A stretch of 64,000 bases of DNA from Ramlibacter tataouinensis (GTDB taxonomy: Bacteria > Pseudomonadota > Gammaproteobacteria > Burkholderiales > Burkholderiaceae_C): contig DIZF01000001.1 in assembly GCA_002427815.1 (NCBI GenBank), positions 205,293 through 269,292 on the forward strand. Direction: 5' to 3'. This document shows positions 7,419-15,244 of this stretch, piece after piece. Under the pieces are notes generated by a model, which worked only from the letters and a program-made list of their open reading frames with translations, ran no database searches and was not told the DNA's origin. The translations under genes were made by a program, and so were the position numbers. How positions within the stretch are numbered: the first letter of the stretch is position 1; every line of letters begins with the position of its first letter.

Positions 7419-7511
7419 GGGGCTAAAACCCCTTGCTTGCGATCCACCGGCGGGCCTCGAGTCAAAGACCGGGCAAGTCGTGCTGCATCGCCCGTCTTGA
7501 TCTCGTCGCAG

Positions 7512-8315
7512 CTAGATGGCGGGCTGTGTAATGGCGTTCATCTGGAGTGTGACAGCGGTCTGCGCCAGCAGTCGGCTGTTCGCCGATGCGCCAGTGTTCA
7601 CGGCGACCAGCGTCTTGCCCAGCACGACACCCTCGAAGTGAGCGGTCGTTCCAATGGTCACAGAGTCCGCGACCTGCCAGAAGATGTTCTTGGCCTGTGC
7701 GCCGCCCGTCAACGTCACCCGCTTGCCGTTGGCCTCATTCAGGGTTCCCGCCACCTGGAAGATCCAGACATCGTCCGGACCACCCGAAAGCGTCACGTCC
7801 GTGGAAATCGAGACACCGGTGCCCCATTTGTAGAGGCCAGGAGCCAGGGTCATTCCGCCGATCTCTCCGGCGCCCAGTTCAGTAAAGTCAGGTGAGGTCC
7901 GTCCCTCGGCGTCGAGGTAAGCGGCTTCCATATCGAGCACGGCTGTGGTCAGCGTGGTGGCATCATTTGTCGCGCAGGGAAGTGGACCCGCCGCATCGAC
8001 GACGACAATCTTCCCTGTCACTTCTGTACACGCCAGAAGGAGAGCAGCACCGGTGATGGGGCTGGTGCCAACATCGCCGACAATCGTAGACGCATAAACG
8101 TCAGTGATCCCGGTCTTGCTCAGAATGGTGAACGCACCGGCTGACCTGAGGTCTACCGGTGCCAGAGCAACGGCACGCCTCGCCGACATGGCTTGGGGCA
8201 CGCCTGCAGCCGTAAGCCCACCATCTCCTCCACCGCCGCATCCGGTCACGACCGCGGCCAGCAGGGATACCTTCAACCACATCGGTGGTTTGAATGCGTT
8301 GTCGAATCGGTTCAT
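7512..8315 (-). CDS. Ice-binding-like (DUF3494) lipoprotein
   Basis: 267 residues. A signal peptide with lipobox VVTGC puts a lipidated Cys near residue 26, followed by a Gly run. The mature part opens DLRSAGAFTILSKTGITDV and continues STIVGDVGTSPITGAAL, the hallmark start of the DUF3494 right-handed beta-helix found in ice-binding proteins; later come APGLYKWGTGVSISTDVTLS and the helix-capping VWIFQVAGTL. The C-terminal repeat ends VTLQMNAITQPAI. Members bind ice or act as adhesins; ice binding needs a flat Thr-rich face that I cannot confirm from sequence alone. It is transcribed alone, convergent with the DUF2164 gene. No adhesin or secretion partner is nearby. Confidence 0.85.
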   Translation of the reverse strand: MNRFDNAFKPPMWLKVSLLAAVVTGCGGGGDGGLTAAGVPQAMSARRAVALAPVDLRSAGAFTILSKTGITDVYASTIVGDVGTSPITGAALLLACTEVTGKIVVVDAAGPLPCATNDATTLTTAVLDMEAAYLDAEGRTSPDFTELGAGEIGGMTLAPGLYKWGTGVSISTDVTLSGGPDDVWIFQVAGTLNEANGKRVTLTGGAQAKNIFWQVADSVTIGTTAHFEGVVLGKTLVAVNTGASANSRLLAQTAVTLQMNAITQPAI

Positions 8316-8620
8316 TGTCTATACCTCTTTCAGATGAGCCTGAAGCTAATGGATGGGGCCGATCCACTTGCGGCATCGACCTGAGGCCGATGAGGCAGTG
8401 TGCGGTTGCGTCGAATCGACACCTTGTGGTGCATCAAGCTTTTTTGTAGGATGAAACCGCCAGTTATTGCACCATGTCTGGTGTGAAGCGGCGACCTGAA
8501 GCTCGATGAGAGCTCCCGCTTGCCGCGCCGCAGGCTCACGGTGTTGCGACCAAATTCTCCAGGTGGACGAAGACAAACAGCATCACCTGATGACAGCCGG
8601 CACAGCGTGCCGCACGCGTT
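8316..8620. other. Intergenic region upstream of the ice-binding gene
   Basis: About 305 bases without a gene I can support. It should hold the promoter of the minus-strand DUF3494 gene; AAGAGGT-like purines (complement of tacctctttca) precede its ATG. The right part has no recognisable coding sequence and joins directly to a truncated DUF2164 copy at 8621. Confidence 0.5.
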
Positions 8621-8861
8621 GCAAGCGATCGCATCCATCGAGCGATATTTCCGCGAAAACATGGAAGAGACTATCGGCAACATTGCCGCTGGCGGGCTGC
8701 TGAGCTACTTCCTGGAGGAGATCGGCCCGCTGGTCTACAACCAGGCCGTCGCCGACGTGCGGGAGCGGCTGCAGGCCCGGATTGCGGAGCTCGACATCGA
8801 AAGCCGCGAAGACGAGTTCACGTACTGGCGCAAGTTCGACCGGGCCAGGAAGGGCAAGTGA
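8621..8861 (+). pseudogene. DUF2164 copy 2, 5'-truncated
   Basis: Similarity to the intact gene at 7146 starts abruptly at GCAAGCGATCGC (8621) and runs to the stop: ASIERYFRENMEETIGNIAA through DEFTYWRKFDRARKGK. The first ~11 residues and the ribosome binding site are missing; the upstream frame is unrelated. Differences from copy 1 (P-to-T, H-to-R, a changed tail) show it is diverged rather than a recent tandem duplicate. It could be translated from an internal Met but lacks an evident start signal. Confidence 0.7.
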
Positions 8862-9208
8862 GCGGGATCACGGCAGCTTCTGCTTTGAAGATGACAAAGC
8901 AATAGTTGATCAATAGCACCCTGAGCCAGGGGGTTCCGAACCGACGGCTGCTTTGTTCCAGGGGTGGGGGACCGAGTCCGGTCACTTGCGGGCATTCGAG
9001 CCTCCGCAATCGAAGGTCGGCTCCAGACTGAAACCGGTCATTCGGACTTCTCGATTGCGGTCATCCAAAATTGGCACGAGCGCCCACTGCGGACCCGCAC
9101 GGTCGGTGGTGTGGGGGGGCGACGGCTAGACGCCGTTGCCTACCCGATTAGGGTGCAGGCCCCCCCAGTTTCCCGAACACATTCAATAAGCTCCCTTCCC
9201 AAACAAGA
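8862..9208. other. Non-coding stretch between DUF2164 copy 2 and the rhodanese gene
   Basis: About 350 bases. No ORF resembles a protein. It holds short inverted segments (AATCGAAGGTC...GGTCATTCGGACTTCTCGATTG) and a C-tract/G-tract pair near 9113-9168. It looks like degenerate repeat or remnant DNA, and base composition drops towards the right. Confidence 0.4.
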
Positions 9209-9565
9209 TCAGTCCAAAAGCTTGTTCCAAGTTCCGATGTTATAAACTTTATGGTAGCCCTTGGTCTTCAGCATTAGTTTTGCCATTCCACTTCGTGTTC
9301 CGCTAGCACAGCAGAGAACAACCGGGGAGGACTTGGGTATCTCACCGAGTCTGCTTCCCAATTCCTGAAGGGGAATGTTAATTGTTCCAGGGGCGTTCCC
9401 ATTTGCGAACTCCCCTGCTGATCTAACGTCGACAAAGATTGCTCCGTTCTTCTTGAGTTCTGGCAGCATAGCAATGACTCTTCTTGAATTCCACCACTTG
9501 TATGCAAACCAAAGACCGAGAGCCATGAATGGCCAATATTTTTCAAAAAAACCCAGAAAATCCAT
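9209..9565 (-). CDS. Membrane-anchored rhodanese-like protein
   Basis: 118 residues. One N-terminal membrane segment (YWPFMALGLWFAYKWW) is followed by a single rhodanese domain: AIFVDVRSAGEFANGNAPGT, then NIPLQELGSRLGEI, and the active-site loop VVLCCASGTRSG with the catalytic Cys. The domain would face the cytoplasm or periplasm on a short tether. ATG 9565 follows AAGGAGTTAT and gives the TM segment at the right place; an upstream in-frame codon at 9640 adds residues without a start signal. The gene is markedly richer in A and T than its neighbours, suggesting recent transfer. It probably transfers sulfane sulfur; substrate unknown. Confidence 0.85.
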   Translation of the reverse strand: MDFLGFFEKYWPFMALGLWFAYKWWNSRRVIAMLPELKKNGAIFVDVRSAGEFANGNAPGTINIPLQELGSRLGEIPKSSPVVLCCASGTRSGMAKLMLKTKGYHKVYNIGTWNKLLD

Positions 9566-9689
9566 ATAACTCCTTGTCAGACTGAATGAGTGAAGTAGCG
9601 GTAGAAAAGCGAATAGGTAAGCGTTCGAGTCGTCGATCACTATAGCGAAGCGGAGCTAGGCACACGAATGACTGCTCCCGCTGCAAAGC

Positions 9690-9740
9690 GGGCGCACGAT
9701 AGGTCAGATGCGACGGCCCGCTTCGGGTCGAACTGCGACT
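9690..9740 (-). repeat. Dispersed repeat, copy A
   Basis: Read on the minus strand, this region contains CCGAAGCGGGCCGTCGCATC followed by TGACCTATCGTGCGCC and GCTTTGCAGC. The same series, in the same order with few changes, occurs on the plus strand at 21830-21882. The two copies lie in opposite orientation about 12 kb apart in non-coding DNA. Confidence 0.7.
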
Positions 9741-9855
9741 CTTGGCTGTCCGCTCTGAGAAAGTCCACCTGCCGCCTGGCGCGGGAGCGTCGTCTCGACT
9801 TCAGTGGCGAACGATAGTATCGTCCGGCAGCCGACTCGAGATATGGCGAAAGCAG

Positions 9856-9966
9856 ATGGCAGCACCCTACAAGACCCCCGGCGTGTATGTTGAAGAAGTG
9901 GGCTGCTTTCCCAGTCCGGCCGAATTCATCGTGCTGGCTTTTCAGCAACAGATGCAGATTTCCTGA
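9856..9966 (+). pseudogene. Phage contractile tail-sheath protein, N-terminal remnant
   Basis: 36 codons: MAAPYKTPGVYVEEVGCFPS and 16 more residues to a stop. The opening Y-K-T-P-G-V-Y-V-E-E is the conserved N-terminus of contractile tail sheath proteins (phage and tailocin). After about 20 residues the similarity stops and the frame ends. No other tail gene is nearby. It is best read as a truncated remnant of a former prophage or tailocin, though such a short match may not be expressed. Confidence 0.6.
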
Positions 9967-9991
9967 TTCATCCAGACCAGAGGAACACGAC

Positions 9992-10318
9992 ATGCCACAG
10001 ATCTATGAAAAGCGCACCTACTCCGTCACAGTGGGGCAAATGGCGGAAGTGACGCGCCTCTATTCGTCTCAAGGATGGCCGGCTCTGGAAGCAGGTGGTT
10101 TTGGAAAGAAGTTGATTGGTTACTTCATCAGCGACACAGGCGAGTTGCATCAGTTGATTCATCTGTGGCGGTTCGAGAGCGATGACGACCGCCGGGCCCA
10201 CTGGAAGCGGCTTTTCGAGGATCCCGATTTCATGGCGTTTGCAAAACAGCTTCGTCCATTGGTACGGAGCCAGAACATCCAGTTGATGCTGGCGGCCCCC
10301 TGGGGCCCGCATCCGTAA
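9992..10318 (+). CDS. NIPSNAP family protein
   Basis: 108 residues with the dimeric alpha/beta-barrel NIPSNAP pattern: MPQIYEKRTYSVTVGQMAEV at the start, G-Y-F-x-S-D-T-G-x-L in the middle, HLWRFESDDDRRAHWKRLF, and LRPLVRSQNIQLM. ATG 9992 follows AGAGGAA. Function in bacteria is poorly defined; members often sit next to catabolic enzymes. It is followed by a DUF1330 gene of the same fold after 67 bases. Confidence 0.85.
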   Translation: MPQIYEKRTYSVTVGQMAEVTRLYSSQGWPALEAGGFGKKLIGYFISDTGELHQLIHLWRFESDDDRRAHWKRLFEDPDFMAFAKQLRPLVRSQNIQLMLAAPWGPHP

Positions 10319-10385
10319 CGCTGCCCGCAACTCTCCAATGAACCGCACCCTGCCATAACTGCGCACTTACCCAACGGAGGCATCA

Positions 10386-10691
10386 ATGCCCAAAGGTTAC
10401 TGGATCGCTCGAATCGACGTCGCAGACATGGACAAGTACAAGCTGTATGTAGCTGCGAACGCGAAACCTTTTGCGGAGTTCGGTGCGAAGTTCCTGGTGC
10501 GGTCCGGGCGATACGAAGCGCCTGAAGGAACCAGCCGGAGCCGTAACGTCGTCATCGAGTTTCCCTCGTACCAGGCGGCCCTCGACTGCTATCGCTCGCC
10601 CGCCTATCAACAGGCAATCCAGCTCAGGCTACCCGTTGCAACCGGTGACCTGATCATCATCGAGGGCTACGATGGGCCGCAGCCGTCTTGA
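10386..10691 (+). CDS. DUF1330 family protein
   Basis: 101 residues, dimeric alpha/beta barrel: YWIARIDVADMDKYKLYVAA, then a variable loop and the DUF1330 signature VVIEFPSYQAALDCYRSPAY followed by G-D-L-I-I-I-E-G-Y. Strong ribosome binding site AACGGAGG upstream of ATG 10386. Function unknown. It follows the NIPSNAP gene and precedes a rhodanese gene on the same strand, so the three may form one transcript. Confidence 0.85.
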   Translation: MPKGYWIARIDVADMDKYKLYVAANAKPFAEFGAKFLVRSGRYEAPEGTSRSRNVVIEFPSYQAALDCYRSPAYQQAIQLRLPVATGDLIIIEGYDGPQPS

Positions 10692-10771
10692 GGACCGGGT
10701 GGCTGGAAACAGAATGGGACAATGTGGCACGCGGCGATAGTTCCCTCGCCGCAATGCCACTGGACCACCCT

Positions 10772-11239
10772 ATGAATGCCGAAGAGACCTTTTCACCGGA
10801 AGATCGCGCCACGCTTGAAGTTACGCTGCCCACGGCGCTGGAGTTGTGCCATCTCGGGCTTGCCACGATGATCGACATCCGGCAGTCCTTCGAAATCCAG
10901 ATGAAAGGGGCGATCCCGAACACCGTGCACATCCCGATCTTCGAGGTCAAGCTCATGCTCGGCGATACGTTGACCGAGGACGAGCAGGACATCCTCGACG
11001 CGGGCCAGCCCAAAGACATCGACGCGAAGACCTTCTTCACGATGATCAACCAGTTGCACCATGCGCGCGACCACCTCCTGCTGTGCATTTGCAACAGCGG
11101 TCGACGCAGCCTCACGGCCGCGTCGATGCTGCACTCGCTGGGTTATCCCAAGGCGCTGTCCGTGGCGGGAGGCTTCCAGGCCTGGAAGAAATTGCAGGCT
11201 GCCGCTGCTGTGCCGCCTGTGCCCACGGCGGGCACATAA
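10772..11239 (+). CDS. Cytosolic rhodanese-like protein
   Basis: A single rhodanese domain of about 155 residues. TMIDIRQSFEIQMKGAIPNT is the CDC25-like entry helix and strand; the active-site loop is LLLCICNSGRRSLTAA with catalytic Cys in C-N-S-G-R-R-S; YPKALSVAGGFQAWKKL is the usual C-terminal G-G-x-x-A-W motif. There is no signal peptide. The start is uncertain: a TTG at 10688 overlaps the previous gene and ATGs lie at 10754 and 10772. I prefer 10772, just before the first conserved helix, but no ribosome binding site decides it. Confidence 0.75.
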   Translation: MNAEETFSPEDRATLEVTLPTALELCHLGLATMIDIRQSFEIQMKGAIPNTVHIPIFEVKLMLGDTLTEDEQDILDAGQPKDIDAKTFFTMINQLHHARDHLLLCICNSGRRSLTAASMLHSLGYPKALSVAGGFQAWKKLQAAAAVPPVPTAGT

Positions 11240-11309
11240 GGTCGCGCGCGTCAAAGTAATAGGGCTTCCCCACCTGTCGGGCAAATAGTTGCCACGAGCA
11301 CTTCCGGAT

Positions 11310-11843
11310 ATGCGCACTGCGTTAGCGTTGGCTATCTTGAGTTCGCTGTGCTTCGGCATCGCTCTTGTCACCGGCCGGATCGGCCTTCGCACGCTCGACG
11401 CTCGATCGGGCGCCGCGGTCAGCATTCCCACTGCCACGGTTCTGTTTGCACTCGCGGCGCCGTTCGCATTCGATGGAGCGGGGTTCACCATTCTCGCGGC
11501 GCTGATCTCGGCGAGCCTCCTGGGCTACTCGGTGTCGTCAGCCATCGTCGTCGGCGCAAACCAGGTTGGTCGCTCCAAGCGACCGCAGCTGACGAAGCAC
11601 GGTGCTGCCTGGTTCGCGCTCACTGGCGTCCTCAACGGAGGCGCCGTGTTGCTGATGTACGGCGCACTTAGCATCGCACCAGTCTCGTTGGTCGCTCCGA
11701 TCGTGGCGACCTACCCATTGGTTACCGTATCGGTCAGCGCAGCGGTTCTTCGCGAAGAGCCCATCACGCTGCGCATGGTGGCAGGGGCTGCCATCACGGT
11801 TTTGGCAATGGTCTACCTGGTCGCATCCAGAACCGGTGCCTGA
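11310..11843 (+). pseudogene. DMT/EamA drug-metabolite transporter with internal deletion
   Basis: 177 residues where 280-300 with two five-helix EamA repeats are expected. The N-terminal piece (ALALAILSSLCFGIALVTGR, ending near FAFDGAGF) is helices 1-2 of the first repeat. It is joined near 11490 to LISASLLGYSVSSAIVVGAN, which belongs to the second repeat, and the C-terminal helices are intact (GGAVLLMYGALSIAPVSLVA, PIVATYPLVTVSVSAAVLRE, AGAAITVLAMVYLV). About 100 residues in the middle (helices 3-6) are missing although the frame is preserved. A transporter lacking these helices is probably dead. ATG 11310 preferred over TTG 11289. Confidence 0.65.
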
Positions 11844-12055
11844 CATCGCCAGCCGGGATCCCGTCTCGGGTACGGTCTATCTCCTGATGCTCGGGCTCTT
11901 CGCGCTGATGCCCGCCCTCGTTGCATGGGTGCAAGACGATCGACCGCGTGCCGGCCAACCGGACGAGTATCGTAGAGGGCCTGCACCGATGACCCCATCG
12001 ATGCAAAACACAACGGCACGGGTGGTGCTGGATGAACAACAGCAGGAGGCTCGCA

Positions 12056-12511
12056 ATGCCCAAAGGATTCCAGGATTTCTATCCGGACCGATTCAGTCAT
12101 TGCTACGGTTGCGGCAAGGACAATCCGCACGGCCACCATCTCAAGAGTTACTGGGACGGTGAGGAAACTATCGCACGCTTCACGCCTGGCGCCGAGTTCA
12201 GCGGCGGCGTTCCGGACAATGTCTATGGCGGCATGATCGCATCGCTGTTCGACTGCCATGGAACCGCGTCGGCAGCCGCATTTGCCCAACGCGCTCAGAA
12301 CCGCGCAATGGGAGACGGCGATCCGCCGCGGTTCGTGACCGCTTCGCTCAAGGTCGATTTCCTGAGGCCCACGCCGATCCGGGTTGAACTGGTCGTCAAG
12401 GGGAAGCTGGAAAGCATCGAGGGCCGGAAGGTGCGGGTGACCATGATCTTGAGCGCACAGGGAATTCCTTGTGCCACAGCCCAGATGCTGGCGATATCAC
12501 TCAAGGAGTGA
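12056..12511 (+). CDS. PaaI/hot-dog thioesterase-like protein
   Basis: 151 residues. After a Cys pair (CYGCGKDN, residues about 17-24) comes GVPDNVYGGMIASLFDCHGT, the PaaI/4HBT nucleotide-free active-site pattern in which G-G-x-x-A-x-x-D-x-x-x-G places the catalytic Asp. SLKVDFLRPTPIRVELVVKG is the following strand pair. Hydrolysis of an aryl- or acyl-CoA thioester is inferred. ATG 12056 follows AGGAGGCTCGCA, a strong ribosome binding site. The CxxC near the N-terminus resembles small Zn-linked thioesterases. Confidence 0.85.
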   Translation: MPKGFQDFYPDRFSHCYGCGKDNPHGHHLKSYWDGEETIARFTPGAEFSGGVPDNVYGGMIASLFDCHGTASAAAFAQRAQNRAMGDGDPPRFVTASLKVDFLRPTPIRVELVVKGKLESIEGRKVRVTMILSAQGIPCATAQMLAISLKE

Positions 12512-12905
12512 AGGCGGCACGCCGCGCTCCTGGGTGAACTTCATCAGATCTTGTTCGCGTTCGTCTGGTTGCGCCTGGAGAGGGCCTCGATGAGACGCCC
12601 AAGTGCTTAGCCACCTGAGTCTCCTCCTCCTCGATCTGATAGCTCGCGGTCCCGCCGCCGCGCAGAACCGCGAGGGTCATGTTCATGGGGCACATTCGGG
12701 GAGCGGCAGGCGTAGATCACCCGGCCACTGAGCTGCCCATGCTGAGGAGGCGACCACTGCGGGAGGCCCACGGGCCAGCTTACTGAGGAGTTGCGGGGCC
12801 TTTTTCTCGTGGCGATGTTGGCGGGAAGCGGGTTGTACGGCCGGGTCGGCCTGCGCCCGGCTTTTGGCATCTCAGCCCGGAGTTGCAGCGGGCAGCCAGG
12901 GCTGT
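12512..12905. other. Non-coding stretch between thioesterase and DUF302 genes
   Basis: About 390 bases. Minus-strand frames are open but short, contain no family motif and shift between frames, which suggests decayed coding DNA (for example an acidic segment near 12640 and a basic one near 12550). I see no RNA gene and no repeat. Confidence 0.4.
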
Positions 12906-13529
12906 TTACCCACCGTGGAAACCCTTGAGGATGTCCTCCTTGGGCTTCTCCGGGTCGATTGTTGAATCATTCGTTCGCGTCGGGGAGTCCAGTTTTCGGC
13001 TCGCTTTCTCGTTCTTTTCGAGTTTAGCCTTCGCGTCTTCCGGCGGCGTGGGGCTGCTGGCATTGTTCAGATCCGACATGACGGTCTCCTGACGCCGGCC
13101 GACGAGCGCCGAGCGCACCCGCTCCAGCCTTTGGCGAACCTCATGCGCGACAAGGCCGACCTCGGGATCGTTGGTCAATTGCAGCACGGCGACGGGATCC
13201 ATGAACCCGACCACCAGACGCCCGTCGGCCTCCTCCCGAACAACCACATTGCAGGGCAGCAGCAGTCCGATGTCCGGCTCGGCGTTCAGCGCGCGGTGGG
13301 CCAGCGGCGGATTGCAGGCGCCCAGAATCCGATAGGGCCGCCCGTCGATGCCCAGCTTGGCCTTCATCGTGGCCTGAACGTCGATGTCGGTGAGGACCCC
13401 AAAGCCCTCTGCCTTGAGCGCCTCGGTCACGAGAGCAATGGCCTGCGAAAAGCTCAGGTCCTGGAGGACGCAGTGAAAGCCGTAACTCGAAGCGGCCGGT
13501 GCAAGCCCGGCACTTTGTGTGGAGATCAT
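12906..13529 (-). CDS. DUF302 domain protein with acidic/basic C-terminal tail
   Basis: 207 residues. Residues about 10-130 are a DUF302 domain: YGFHCVLQDLSFSQAIALVT, then EGFGVLTDIDVQATMKAKLG, RILGACNPPLAHRALNAEPD, and LLLPCNVVVREEADG. The conserved Cys and the P-C-N-V segment are present. After the domain a charged, Pro-rich, likely disordered tail runs to EKPKEDILKGFHGG. ATG 13529 is preceded by GAGGGGGAACGAA, which decides the start against a GTG five codons upstream. DUF302 proteins are often linked to sulfur or metal stress in the cytosol, with no firm function. Confidence 0.85.
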   Translation of the reverse strand: MISTQSAGLAPAASSYGFHCVLQDLSFSQAIALVTEALKAEGFGVLTDIDVQATMKAKLGIDGRPYRILGACNPPLAHRALNAEPDIGLLLPCNVVVREEADGRLVVGFMDPVAVLQLTNDPEVGLVAHEVRQRLERVRSALVGRRQETVMSDLNNASSPTPPEDAKAKLEKNEKASRKLDSPTRTNDSTIDPEKPKEDILKGFHGG

Positions 13530-13544
13530 TTCGTTCCCCCTCAC

Positions 13545-13866
13545 TTCTTAGCCGGCGACGGTGGCATGCGATCCATCATCATTTCCATCATCAAATGCCT
13601 TCATGAGTTTTCCAATAAGAAAGAATTGATGGGTGCCAAGCTACGCTGGTATCCGGCCGATGTCTGTGCGGTAACACACGCACGCCGCGTAAGTTGCGTC
13701 AGCGTTGGTCAGGGTCGCGACGCAATGCGCGAATCCGGGCGATGACGATGGCAGCAGTGCCGGCAATGATCATTGTTTCGCCGAGAACATGATGCCAGCC
13801 ACCCATCGGGGTGAGCAACAGCATGGAGCCGCCGATGATCGAGAACACCGCGCGGATCTGCGTGAA
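13545..13866 (-). pseudogene. Small membrane protein gene remnant, 5'-truncated (13699-13866), with non-coding DNA to its left
   Basis: On the minus strand an open frame ending at TGA 13699-13701 reads FTQIRAVFSIIGGSMLLLTP, then a short loop, then GETMIIAGTAAIVIARIRAL and a basic end RRDPDQR. This is two hydrophobic helices with a short loop, typical of a small inner-membrane protein C-terminus. It stops abruptly at 13866, where sequence on the other strand becomes a DUF2164 fragment. I do not recognise the family. The stretch 13545-13698 holds nothing I can assign. Confidence 0.4.
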
Positions 13867-14050
13867 TCGACCGTTATTTCCGCGAAAACACGGAAGAGAC
13901 TATCGGCAACATCGCCGCCGGGAGGCTGCTGGGCTACTTCCTGGAAGAGATCGGGCCGCTGGTCTACAACCAGGCCGTCGCCGACGTGCAGGAGCGGCTG
14001 CAGACCCGCATCGCGGAGCTGGACATCGAAAGCCACGAAGACGAGTTCAC
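13864..14050 (+). pseudogene. DUF2164 copy 3, truncated at both ends
   Basis: Reads ...IDRYFRENTEETIGNIAAGR then LLGYFLEEIGPLVYNQAVAD through ELDIESHEDEFT and stops matching at 14050, exactly where the stop codon of the enolase-superfamily gene (14047, opposite strand) begins. Both the start and the C-terminal YWRKFDR are lost. It shares the E-E-T-I of copy 2 rather than the E-E-P-I of copy 1. Confidence 0.7.
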
Positions 14051-15219
14051 TCGATGATGTCGAACTGGTCCAGGTACTCGGTCTTCAGCGTCAGCCCCAG
14101 CCCCGGTTTGTCGTCGTCGAGTTGCACGAACCCGTCCTGCGCCACCGGCTCGCCGTCGAAGATGTAGTAGAAGAGCTCGTTGCCGACCTCGACATCGAAC
14201 ATCGGAAAGTACTCGCTCATCGGCGAGGCCAGCGTGCTCATCGTCAGGTGGTAGTTGTGCATCTGCCCCGCGTGCGGGATCACCGGCACGCTGTAGGCCT
14301 CACAGAGTGCGTTGATCTTGTGCGCCATGGTGATGCCGCCCACCCGGTTCGTGTCGTATTGCACCACCGACACCGCCTTGCGGTCCAGCAACTGCTTGAA
14401 GCCGTACAGCGTGAATTCGTGTTCGCCGCCCGAGATCGGGACGATGTTCATCGCGTTCAGCTCCGCGTAGCCGTCGATGTCGTCGGCCAGCACCGGCTCC
14501 TCGAGCCAGCGCGGTTCGTACTTTGCGAGCTTGGGCAGCATGCGCTTCGCATATTCGAGATTCCAGCCCATATAGCACTCGAGCATCAGGTCGGTCTCGT
14601 AGCCGATCACCTCGCGCACCGCGGCGACCGATTTCAGGTTCTCCACCACGCCGTGCTGCAGGTGCGCCGGGCCGTATCCGAAGCGCATCTTGAACGCACG
14701 GAAGCCCTGGTCGAGGTACTTCTGCGCCTCCTCCTGCATCGCCTTCAGGTCGCTGCGGTACAGCTTGCTGTAGTAGCAGGGAATCCGCTCCTTCGTCCGG
14801 CCGCCCAGCAGCTTGAACACCGGCTTGCCGACCGACTTGCCCAGCAGGTCCCAGATCGCGATGTCCACCCCCGAGATCGCCGCCATGCCGATCCCCTTGC
14901 GGCCCCACGCGTGCGTGGCTCGGTACATGCGCTGGTTCAGGTACTCGTAATCCCACGGGTCCTGCCCCACGACCAGCGGCTTGAGATACAGGTCGATGAT
15001 CTGCTTGGCCACGCGCGGGGCGAGCGCGACCTCGCCGTAGCCGACATGGCCGTCGTCGGTCTCGACCTCGACGACGGTCCAGCCATGGAAGCGGAACGTC
15101 TGCATGGTTTCCTGCTTCGAATACAGCATGTCCATCGCGTTGGAGCAGAAGTTGCCCTGCGGCGGAACGGTCTTGCCCTTCCACTCATAGGTCTTGGCGC
15201 GGACGTCAGTGATTTTCAT
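14047..15219 (-). CDS. L-rhamnonate dehydratase-like enolase superfamily enzyme
   Basis: 390 residues. The N-terminal capping domain contains PPQGNFCSNAMDMLYSK and HGWTVVEVETDDGHVGYGEV. The barrel has FRAFKMRFGYG, the metal-ligand series D-L-M-L-E-C, W-L-E-E-P, S-G-G-E-H-E-F, and the catalytic His in PVIPHAGQMHNYHL. This arrangement, including the H-x-x-x-x-N-Y-H near the C-terminus, matches rhamnonate dehydratase among the mandelate-racemase-like acid sugar dehydratases, which remove water alpha/beta to a carboxylate to give a 2-keto-3-deoxy acid. Close relatives act on other acid sugars, so the true substrate may differ. It is the last gene of the operon with pdxA-like, tctABC and SAF genes; a GC-rich palindromic repeat separates it from pdxA. 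Confidence 0.85.
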   Translation of the reverse strand: MKITDVRAKTYEWKGKTVPPQGNFCSNAMDMLYSKQETMQTFRFHGWTVVEVETDDGHVGYGEVALAPRVAKQIIDLYLKPLVVGQDPWDYEYLNQRMYRATHAWGRKGIGMAAISGVDIAIWDLLGKSVGKPVFKLLGGRTKERIPCYYSKLYRSDLKAMQEEAQKYLDQGFRAFKMRFGYGPAHLQHGVVENLKSVAAVREVIGYETDLMLECYMGWNLEYAKRMLPKLAKYEPRWLEEPVLADDIDGYAELNAMNIVPISGGEHEFTLYGFKQLLDRKAVSVVQYDTNRVGGITMAHKINALCEAYSVPVIPHAGQMHNYHLTMSTLASPMSEYFPMFDVEVGNELFYYIFDGEPVAQDGFVQLDDDKPGLGLTLKTEYLDQFDIIE

Positions 15220-15244
15220 AAGAACCTCGGTTCTGGGGTGTTTG

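Noticed and set aside
9856..10000. Complete prophage or tailocin
   Set aside because: Only the first ~20 residues of a sheath protein are found; no other tail, lysis or capsid gene lies nearby.
12501..12695. A 64-codon minus-strand gene
   Set aside because: No start signal and no family motif; apparent similarity shifts between frames.
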